From NCBI GenBank assembly GCA_017436185.1, contig JAFSDP010000011.1, positions 1-64,000 of the forward strand: a stretch of 64,000 bases of DNA, read 5' to 3'. Numbering within the stretch: the stretch's first letter is position 1; each line of letters starts with the position of its first letter. Below are positions 1 through 7,016 of this stretch, one piece after another. The translations under genes and the position numbers were made by a program. This DNA is from Alistipes sp. (GTDB lineage Bacteria > Bacteroidota > Bacteroidia > Bacteroidales > Rikenellaceae). Under the pieces are notes generated by a model. That model was not told the origin of the DNA. It did no database searches and saw nothing but the letters and a program-made list of their open reading frames with translations.

Positions 1-54
1 TGTAAAGGTAGTAATATCAAAGTCGAGCAATACTAATTACCCGAACGGCTTTCT
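1..54 (+). rRNA. 23S ribosomal RNA, 3' end only
   Basis: The first ~50 bases match the conserved 3' tail of Bacteroidetes 23S rRNA, including the segment around positions 21-46 that reads AGTCGAGCAATACTAATTAC and continues CCGAACGGCTTTC. The rest of the gene lies before the window. It is followed after about 100 bases by 5S rRNA, the normal operon order. The exact 3' end is estimated. Confidence 0.9.
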
Positions 55-152
55 TACAAATAAACTTTATCTCACATCCGAAATGATGTCAAGCTATACT
101 GACTCGGCAGATTACTCCGAGATGCTTCGATAAATTGAAGCGCACGTTCTTT

Positions 153-264
<112 letters not shown>

Positions 265-266
265 TT

Positions 267-303
267 AAGGAGCAGACCCAAAGGGTTTGCTCCTTTTCTT
301 TTT
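267..303 (+). terminator. rRNA operon terminator
   Basis: A 13-bp stem (AAGGAGCAGACCC with GGGTTTGCTCCTT, one G-U pair) closes on an AAA loop and is followed by TTTCTTTTTG. It sits directly after 5S rRNA. Confidence 0.88.
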
Positions 304-335
304 GTTTATAGCACACCGTCTGCTGCACAAGACGC

Positions 336-382
336 GAGGTGATGATTGGGCTGTACAGACGTACTATCCCAATCATCACCTC
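336..382. repeat. Perfect 15-bp inverted repeat
   Basis: GAGGTGATGATTGGG at 336-350 pairs exactly with CCCAATCATCACCTC at 368-382 around a 17-nt loop, followed by TCTTTGCTTT. It could act as a second, weaker terminator behind the rRNA operon. Confidence 0.75.
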
Positions 383-441
383 TTTGCTTTGCACAGCATA
401 CGATGCACTCTAAGCAAAAATAAAGCGGAGCAAGTCTCTCG

Positions 442-580
442 GACGGGGTGCTATAAACAAAAAAAATGTCGTGCACTGTCCTGGTTCTGTCTGCTCCTTA
501 AAGAGGTGGCTACCTACTCTCTTAAGAGCAGCCGTAGTGCTATTGATGTGGGTGAGGTTAATTGCTCTGTGTAACAGAGG
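442..580 (-). pseudogene. Degenerate antisense copy of the 5S rRNA 3' end
   Basis: Read on the minus strand this repeats the 3' half of the 5S gene at 153-264 and its downstream sequence. The segment 489-506 is identical to the complement of the end of 5S plus the start of its terminator. GGCTACCTACTCTC (508-521) also matches, then a diverged but alignable stretch runs to about 570. The match continues past the terminator into TTTGTTTATAGCAC (301-314 versus 451-466 reversed), so the copy includes flanking DNA. The 5' half of 5S is barely recognisable. It looks like a relic of an inverted rRNA-operon end, not a working gene. Confidence 0.72.
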
Positions 581-629
581 ACGGCGGCAGCAGGTGAGCG
601 AAGAGCGTAGGCAGGTACTGCAAACAGAG

Positions 630-677
630 AAAGAGCGAGTGGGCATCATCAAAAAATGAATGCACGACTCGCTCTTT
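630..677. repeat. 11-bp inverted repeat with T-rich flank
   Basis: AAAGAGCGAGT (630-640) pairs with ACTCGCTCTTT (667-677), followed by GTTTGTTTTGTTTGG. It is terminator-like, but no gene ends here; it may be what remains of the fossil operon's surroundings. Confidence 0.6.
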
Positions 678-721
678 GTTTGTTTTGTTTGGCACAAACC
701 CGCTCTTCCGAACCGCCACCA

Positions 722-759
722 GCCAGAGGGTTGTGCGTAGCACAAGCCAAGTTAAGCTC
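722..759. repeat. 38-bp direct repeat, copy 1 (hairpin + AAGTTAAGCTC)
   Basis: GCCAGAGGGTTG is followed by a small stem (TTGTGC-GTA-GCACAA), then GCCAAGTTAAGCTC. A second copy lies at 1852-1889. The two copies differ almost only within the stem, and the differences keep it paired. The terminal AAGTTAAGCTC also occurs inside the 5S gene (201-211). Confidence 0.75.
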
Positions 760-879
760 ACCGCCGTACCAAGGCCATATAGTCTCTTTAGAAATGCGAT
801 TTAATTACTTGCAAATGATACAACCCCTATAACTTAGACTCCTATGAATTGTTTTTTAGTTGTGGCCACGTGTATTCAC

Positions 880-1701
880 TCACTCTGACTCTGATTCTGG
901 TTCAACCTCTAAGTCTAACTTAAAGGTTTTTATTTCCTCAGACGATAACCTAATCTTTTTTTTGTACTTTTCAATTATTTCATCTTCCAAATACTCAATT
1001 GTAGCCCCAAAACCCATTATCAAACATGGAGCCGTAAAGAATAGTATTATATTCACAACGCTTAGCTTCACCCTCCATTCTTCTCCATTTTCTGCAAGTA
1101 TGACACTTACAATAATACTCGCAATGAAGAGCATTACCCATAGCCCCAGAACAAAATTCCTCTTTCGGCGAATGGGTTTAGTGCGTTGCTCAAGTTCCTC
1201 TTTCGCAGCTTCACGGGCTTTGATTTCCCATAGTTCTTCTTGTTTAGCTTTTATAGCTCTCTCCATTTCAACTTTTCGTTGTTGCTGTAACTGATATTCT
1301 GGATTTGATTTTTTAGAGGTGCTGTCCAAATAATTATTAATGGCTTCAAGTGTCCTCATTTTCAACTCATCACATCGGCTTTCGTTGATTAGGATGATGT
1401 GGTAGTCGGTTCCGTCTTGTTGCAGAATAAAGAGCATATCGTTCTCAAATGTTGGATGTAGCAGTAAGGATGTGTCCTCGCCCTCTAAAATCAATGATTT
1501 ATTGATATATTCCCATTTGCCTTTTGTAACAACGCCATTTTTCGATATAATCATATCGCCCCGCTTCTGGAAGATAAAAACAATTTTCTTTCCTTCCTCA
1601 TTAAATACTATCCAACTCTTGTTACATAGCAACGCTTTAATGTTGAGTTTATCGCTAATTCCCTTAATCGAGTCCGGGATAGTCATCAAATAGACATACA
1701 T
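880..1701 (-). CDS. Hypothetical membrane protein with a coiled coil
   Basis: A 273-residue protein that I do not recognise. The N-terminal ~125 residues look soluble and beta-rich. A charged, probably coiled-coil stretch spans about 139-175 (rich in E, K, R, Q), followed by a basic KPIRRKR and two hydrophobic segments at about 184-205 and 214-238. The short C-terminal tail is strongly acidic (EVEPESESE). Base composition is clearly AT-richer than the housekeeping genes downstream, and it sits alone between the two copies of a 38-bp direct repeat, which suggests acquired DNA. A second Met five residues in is an alternative start. The domain picture is visible; any function would be a guess. 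Confidence 0.7.
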   Translation of the reverse strand: MYVYLMTIPDSIKGISDKLNIKALLCNKSWIVFNEEGKKIVFIFQKRGDMIISKNGVVTKGKWEYINKSLILEGEDTSLLLHPTFENDMLFILQQDGTDYHIILINESRCDELKMRTLEAINNYLDSTSKKSNPEYQLQQQRKVEMERAIKAKQEELWEIKAREAAKEELEQRTKPIRRKRNFVLGLWVMLFIASIIVSVILAENGEEWRVKLSVVNIILFFTAPCLIMGFGATIEYLEDEIIEKYKKKIRLSSEEIKTFKLDLEVEPESESE

Positions 1702-1851
1702 AGAAATTAGGTTTGGTTGAATGAGAATACAAAACGAACTTTACAAAGTTAGGAGTATTTTGAAATAAAACAAGCGAAATTAAGCTAAATATGCCAGGGC
1801 AATCTTCGGCATTTTTGAAACACTGCAGGTTTATTAAATAGTGAAAGCATT

Positions 1852-1889
1852 GCCAGAGTGTTGCACGAAGTGCAAGCCAAGTTAAGCTC
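1852..1889. repeat. 38-bp direct repeat, copy 2
   Basis: GCCAGAGTGTTG is followed by the stem TTGCAC-GAA-GTGCAA, then GCCAAGTTAAGCTC. It matches 722-759 except for one base and paired changes in the stem. The copies are 1,130 bp apart and frame a single gene. Confidence 0.75.
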
Positions 1890-2017
1890 CCATAACGCTA
1901 TACCTATATTATATATAACATTCTAATGAGGGGAACTTTTAGTAGGCTGATAGATAGGTAAGATTAAGGAAGATTAATGAGTTTAAGGAGTTTAATGATC
2001 TTGCCTTAATCCTTATA

Positions 2018-2090
2018 ACGACCTATAAGACCTATAAGACCTATAGCGACCTACAAGTGTGGGTTACAAAAATGTAACCCGGGCTGCAAA
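2018..2090. repeat. GACCTATAA / GGGTTACA hairpin repeat, copy 1
   Basis: Tandem variants of GACCTATAA lead into AAGTGTGGGTTACAAAAATG and then TAACCCGGGCTGCAA. The 8-bp stem GGGTTACA/TGTAACCC spans 2061-2080. Other copies are at 3340-3412 and 27070-27222. Confidence 0.8.
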
Positions 2091-2164
2091 TGTGGAGACT
2101 TTAAGGAGCTTACTACCTTGTCCAATTGCGCAACTCTATTCTCAATCTTTGAGCTGATGTATGC

Positions 2165-3220
2165 CTACTCGAATAGCGTACGAATGAAGAGTGATTGTTG
2201 CTCTTCCTCAATGCCGAGCAGAGTGAATACCTCATCGTATGTTGTGGCTTCAAAGAGTTGCAGCACATTCTTTTCTGTGCCCTTTTTTAAGGTGAACTCG
2301 ATGATTGCAGCAGCTACAACGTTTGATAATTGTCTCTCGTTTCCTAATGTGACGTTAAGAGATTCTTCGCTGCTTAAATCGTTATTCTGCTCTTCGACGT
2401 AACTCTTTGCGATGGATTTTATCTCCTTGTACGTTTGTTCGGCCATTCCGCCGTAATAGGTTGCTATTCCTTCGTGCATAAATAAGGTGGCATTGGGATA
2501 GCGTGGCAACATCATAGCATGTACGATTTCATGAATATGGTTGAACCGTGTAGAGAGAATCAGGTTATTGATTGTTCGACCTGCAAATGGCTTATGCGAC
2601 CGCATTGGCGTATAGATCAGCCCAATCATCGCCGAACACTCGTCGATACTTCCTGCTGCAACATAGGTGATACGAGTTTCCTTGTCCAAATCGTAGTTGC
2701 GAATAAATGAATCTGCAAATCGAGCCGCCTCTTTCATCTTTTTTTGGTCGGCGACAACGCCGTGACCGATATAAAAATCTACACGCCCAACAAGGTACGA
2801 CGCATAGCGGCTTTTCGTTGCGTCGAAATAGTTCATTAAACGCCATCCATTATCGGTCTTTTGTGCGCAAACTTTATAAATAGAGTTGATCAATCCCCCT
2901 TTTATGGCTTGGTGAGGGTAATAGGCGATCGTGTTAATCTCGTAGATTTCATCCGTAAGGCGGCGGATATTGTAGGTGTTTAGCAGCCCGTCCTTATGCG
3001 TTCCAAGCAGAATGTCGCTACTTCCCTTTATCCAAAATGGAGTAGTGTCATTCTCTGCGGCTACTGCGTTTATGTAGCTTGCCCACATCTTCTTGATTGA
3101 GTTGATGTTTTCATCGTTGCTAAAATAGCCCAATTCGGAGGAAAAAGTCAGCCGTTGAGCATTCGTAGTCAGGGAGAAGAACAGCAGTAAGAATAGTAAA
3201 ATGCGTTTCATCATAATCAA
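2165..3220 (-). CDS. Secreted HExxH (gluzincin-type) putative metallopeptidase
   Basis: A 351-residue protein with a signal peptide (about residues 1-21, MKRILLFLLLFFSLTTNAQ core), so exported. The key motif is HEIVH at 230-234, with HEG at 249-251 supplying the likely third, glutamate zinc ligand: the HExxH...E layout of gluzincins and peptidase-MA-like enzymes. No transmembrane segment follows the signal. It stands alone between two copies of the GGGTTACA repeat, is AT-richer than the core genes, and no partner is encoded beside it. Two in-frame Met codons 2-3 residues after the start are possible alternatives. Zinc peptidase chemistry is inferred from the motif; the substrate is unknown. 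Confidence 0.75.
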   Translation of the reverse strand: MIMMKRILLFLLLFFSLTTNAQRLTFSSELGYFSNDENINSIKKMWASYINAVAAENDTTPFWIKGSSDILLGTHKDGLLNTYNIRRLTDEIYEINTIAYYPHQAIKGGLINSIYKVCAQKTDNGWRLMNYFDATKSRYASYLVGRVDFYIGHGVVADQKKMKEAARFADSFIRNYDLDKETRITYVAAGSIDECSAMIGLIYTPMRSHKPFAGRTINNLILSTRFNHIHEIVHAMMLPRYPNATLFMHEGIATYYGGMAEQTYKEIKSIAKSYVEEQNNDLSSEESLNVTLGNERQLSNVVAAAIIEFTLKKGTEKNVLQLFEATTYDEVFTLLGIEEEQQSLFIRTLFE

Positions 3221-3606
3221 CCTTTATTATATAACGGCGTAACCCTCCCTTTTGTTGCACTTTCCACTCCTAAATTCCCTCTGGCACGCCGTGCTGATGG
3301 AGATTCTTCACTGTCGTTCAGAATGACACACTTCAATCGTGACCTGAAATGACCTATAGTGACTTATTGTGACCTTATAAGTGTGGGTTACAAAAATGTA
3401 ACCCGTGCTGCAACGAAGGTGGTTGATGGGAATGATGGGAACTATGGGAGTAATGGGAATAATGTGATTGTCTTTTCGTTATTCCCATCACTCATAATAT
3501 TCTTATTATTCCCGTAACGACCTTAGATGACCCATACCGACCCATAGTGACCTTATCAGCACAACTAGTTTTTAATTTTTATTGCCCTTTATCTCCGCAC
3601 TTTTCT
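3221..3606. other. Intergenic region with structured repeat copy 2
   Basis: No gene seen. It holds GACCTATAG-type words (3341-3380), the hairpin GGGTTACAAAAATGTAACCC (3385-3404), then a long imperfect inverted repeat whose left arm repeats ATGGGAATGATGGGAA-type words (about 3424-3464) and whose right arm repeats TTATTCCCAT-type words (about 3479-3513), then more GACCCATA words up to the promoter at 3607. Confidence 0.7.
3340..3412. repeat. GACCTATAA / GGGTTACA hairpin repeat, copy 2
   Basis: It shares AAGTGTGGGTTACAAAAATG, TAACCCG, then GCTGCAA with copy 1 at 2018-2090, differing at one base (CCCGTG versus CCCGGG). The stem spans 3385-3404. Confidence 0.8.
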
Positions 3607-3614
3607 TATCTTTG
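3607..3614 (+). promoter_or_regulatory. Bacteroidetes -7 box for the MmcQ/YjbR gene
   Basis: TATCTTTG matches TAnnTTTG and lies only 4 bases before the ATG at 3619, so the transcript is probably leaderless or nearly so. Confidence 0.75.
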
Positions 3615-3618
3615 TTGT

Positions 3619-4017
3619 ATGGATATTGTTGAATTTCGTGAGTTTTGCCTATCGTTGCCCGAGGTCGAGGAGTCGTTTCCGTTCGATGAGGTGACGCTGG
3701 TCTTTAAGGTGGCGGGGCGGATGTTTACCATTGTGGGGTTGGATAATCCCATCGGTTTTGTAGTGAAGTGTGACCCCGATCGGGCCATCGATTTGCGAGA
3801 TCGCTATCAGCAGGTGTTGCCCGCCTTTCACTTCAACAAGCGCCATTGGAACTCGATTCGTTTTGTGGGGGCAATGACCGATGAGCAGCTGCGTGCCGAG
3901 ATTCGACACTCCTATCTGTTGGTCATTCAACAGAATGTAAGCCCCAAGGCTCGACGTTTGGAGCTGTTGCAGTTGGCCGACGAAGCGGGTGTAAAAGATG
4001 ATGCGGAGCGTTTCTGA
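3619..4017 (+). CDS. MmcQ/YjbR family DNA-binding-like protein
   Basis: A 132-residue protein of the MmcQ/YjbR family, a small CyaY-like fold of unsettled function sometimes described as DNA binding. Family features are the opening xxFREFCLSLPEVEESFPF, then the core FKVAGRMFTIV, and the C-terminal WNSIRFVGAMTDEQL with a closing helical S-Y. I chose the ATG at 3619 because the -7 box TATCTTTG ends 4 bases upstream; an earlier in-frame start would lie upstream of the promoter. It is a single gene, convergent with the glycoside hydrolase that follows. Family assignment is secure, the role is not. Confidence 0.88.
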   Translation: MDIVEFREFCLSLPEVEESFPFDEVTLVFKVAGRMFTIVGLDNPIGFVVKCDPDRAIDLRDRYQQVLPAFHFNKRHWNSIRFVGAMTDEQLRAEIRHSYLLVIQQNVSPKARRLELLQLADEAGVKDDAERF

Positions 4018-4036
4018 CGCCCCGCATCTTGCTTTT

Positions 4037-5416
4037 TTAGAACTCTGTTACGACCTCTTTGCCATCCAGCCAGGCGGCCATATTGAGCACCAATAGATTC
4101 CAATTCTGAAATCCCTTATTCAGCACCGGCTCGCCATTTTCGGGCAGGTAGTATTCGTGCAGGGCACCGTGACGTTCGTAGTCACGACCCAGCAGCAGGA
4201 TGGTCTTCTCGGCCAATTCACGGGCCTCTTCGTTGAAGCCGTAGCGCACCAACCCTCGGAAAACCAGATAATTAACATTGATCCAGATGGGCCCCTGCCA
4301 CGACGAGGGGTTGCCGCTGGCTCGGAGGTCGTACATCTTCTCGAGAGGCGAGAGGGTACGCACACCGGCCGGAGCGTTGAACGAGCGAGTGTCGTGGTAT
4401 TGGCGCTTGACCATCTCGGCGGCCTCCTCCTCGGAGGCGATGCCTGCCCACATCGCCAGGAAACCACTCCAGACGCTGAAACGTTGGATCAGGCAGTCGT
4501 ACGTGCGGGGCTGTCCGACGTGGAGGTACAGATCGCCCGGCTGCAGCCCCTCAATTTCGGGCTTCTCGACGGGCAGCAGATTCAGATCAACGCTGTAATA
4601 GAAGCCGTCACGGGGGTCCCAGCAATGCGTTCGGATGCACTTTTTTAGCTCCTCGGCCTCACGGGCATAGCGGTCGGCTATCTCGGGCATTGAGAGGCAG
4701 TCGGCCAGGTACTCCATCGCCAGCAACTCACGATACATCAGCGCATTGAGGTAAATCGAGCCTGACGATCCGTGCGGACGGTAGAAGGTGCTGGGGTCGT
4801 TATCGACGCCGATGGCCTCGTCGGTCTGCCAATACATCAACCCCGTTGGACGGTGGCGATGGTGGTTCAGGTAGCACGACACGAAGGCCTGGAGGTGGTA
4901 GAACTTCTCACGCAGCCACTCGGCATCGCCCTCCATCGTGCGCACAATGAAGGCGGCGTGCTGGGCGATGGTCGGTTTGTGCATATTGCTCTTCCAGGGG
5001 TTGCGTGTGCGGAGCATCTCCTCGCGCGAGGGGGCGTTACGCTCGATCCAGATGGGAATCCATCCCTCCATACCGCCGTAGTGGAGGGCGTTGAGTACGC
5101 ACCCCTGCTCGTATTTGAGGGCCTCTTGGCGATCCGCTTTCGAGCCGTTTTCCAGCAGGATTTGGCGCAGGGCGATGTTGCTCAGCCACGAATCCCAATC
5201 CCACAACATATCGAGGTATTGGTTGCTACCCGGGGCCAGGAAGGGATAGACGAGGGCACCACCCGCCTCACGATACATTCCACGCATATCTTTGTAGATG
5301 TGGGTGCGGCAGATTTTTTTGTATTTCTCGACATTCGCAGCCGTTCGCTCGGGTAGTTGCGCCGAGCTGTTGATGGCCACCGCAAGGGCCAGGCATAAGG
5401 TTAGTAGGTGTTTCAT
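4037..5416 (-). CDS. Secreted GH63/trehalase-like glycoside hydrolase
   Basis: A 459-residue protein with a signal peptide (about 1-19, ending SSAQ). The body matches the (alpha/alpha)6-barrel hydrolases of the trehalase/GH63 (mannosylglycerate hydrolase) group: YLDMLWDWDSWLSNIALRQ near residue 70, a WQTDEAIGVDNDPS stretch near 195, GPIWINVNYLVFRGL near 375, and HEYYLPENG followed by GFQNWNLLVL near 420-440. In relatives the acidic residues in WDWDS and HEYY form the active site, so both are probably intact. It is alone, not in a polysaccharide locus. Its likely target is a small alpha-glucoside or alpha-mannoside in the periplasm; the exact substrate cannot be told from sequence. Confidence 0.8.
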   Translation of the reverse strand: MKHLLTLCLALAVAINSSAQLPERTAANVEKYKKICRTHIYKDMRGMYREAGGALVYPFLAPGSNQYLDMLWDWDSWLSNIALRQILLENGSKADRQEALKYEQGCVLNALHYGGMEGWIPIWIERNAPSREEMLRTRNPWKSNMHKPTIAQHAAFIVRTMEGDAEWLREKFYHLQAFVSCYLNHHRHRPTGLMYWQTDEAIGVDNDPSTFYRPHGSSGSIYLNALMYRELLAMEYLADCLSMPEIADRYAREAEELKKCIRTHCWDPRDGFYYSVDLNLLPVEKPEIEGLQPGDLYLHVGQPRTYDCLIQRFSVWSGFLAMWAGIASEEEAAEMVKRQYHDTRSFNAPAGVRTLSPLEKMYDLRASGNPSSWQGPIWINVNYLVFRGLVRYGFNEEARELAEKTILLLGRDYERHGALHEYYLPENGEPVLNKGFQNWNLLVLNMAAWLDGKEVVTEF

Positions 5417-5587
5417 ACGAACAAAGTTAACGAAATAAATTCAAAATGCGAATGCAGAGTTAGAGATTTATCAGATAAGGTCGCTATAAGTCGCTGTAGG
5501 TCCTATGGCGACCTTAAAAAAAGAAAAAAGGGGTCGTAGCCAAAGCCACAACCCCCCATTTTGAATTCTACATTCTAAATTTTGAAT
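5417..5587. repeat. Short repeats and gdhA terminator region
   Basis: This holds a GGTCGCTATAAG/GTCGCTGTAGG word cluster (5478-5514) related to the GACCTATAA repeats, the gdhA terminator, and an AT-rich word (GAATTCTACATTCTAAATTT, 5563-5582) whose relatives occur near 26131-26161 and 27357-27387. Confidence 0.65.
5526..5561 (-). terminator. gdhA terminator
   Basis: On the minus strand GGGGTTGTGGC pairs with GGCTACGACCCC around a TTT loop and is followed by TTTTTTC. The same stem sequence recurs at 27037-27063 behind an unrelated gene. Confidence 0.85.
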
Positions 5588-6925
<1,338 letters not shown>

Positions 6926-6958
6926 AATATGAAGTTTTAAGTTTTAAGGTTTCTATTA

Positions 6959-6966
6959 CAAATATA
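6959..6966 (-). promoter_or_regulatory. -7 box for gdhA
   Basis: TATATTTG on the minus strand, 33 bases before the gdhA ATG. Confidence 0.7.
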
Positions 6967-7016
6967 GCAAAATTTCCGAAAGATTGTTATATTTTCTTCG
7001 CTTTTTTGCTCAACTG

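Larger units (their letters stand above)
304..879. other. Non-coding region after the rRNA operon, with hairpins and 5S debris
   Basis: I see no credible gene here. It holds a perfect 15-bp inverted repeat (336-350 with 368-382, 17-nt loop), an antisense degenerate copy of the 5S end (442-580), an 11-bp stem (630-640 with 667-677) followed by T-rich sequence, and the first copy of a 38-bp direct repeat (722-759). Short open frames on both strands overlap these structures and are not believable proteins. Confidence 0.7.
1702..2164. other. AT-rich intergenic region with structured repeat copy 1
   Basis: No gene seen. It contains the second 38-bp repeat (1852-1889), a run of related words on the pattern GACCTATAA (about 2018-2052), an imperfect pairing of TTAAGGA-type arms (about 1970-2015) and the hairpin GGGTTACAAAAATGTAACCC (2061-2080). 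Confidence 0.7.

Noticed and set aside
287..761. Several 60-110 codon frames after the 5S gene
   Set aside because: They overlap the 5S terminator, the inverted 5S fossil and hairpins on both strands; no ribosome site, promoter or protein-like composition.
722..1889. Integron-type attC sites framing the gene at 880-1701
   Set aside because: GTTAAGC at the end of each 38-bp repeat fits the GTTRRRY core and a hairpin precedes it, but I found no matching RYYYAAC partner and no integron integrase in the window. The shared string may simply come from 5S rRNA.
2018..3412. CRISPR-like array in the GACCTATAA-rich spacers
   Set aside because: The words are 8-12 bases, vary from one to the next, have no uniform spacers, and no cas gene is near.
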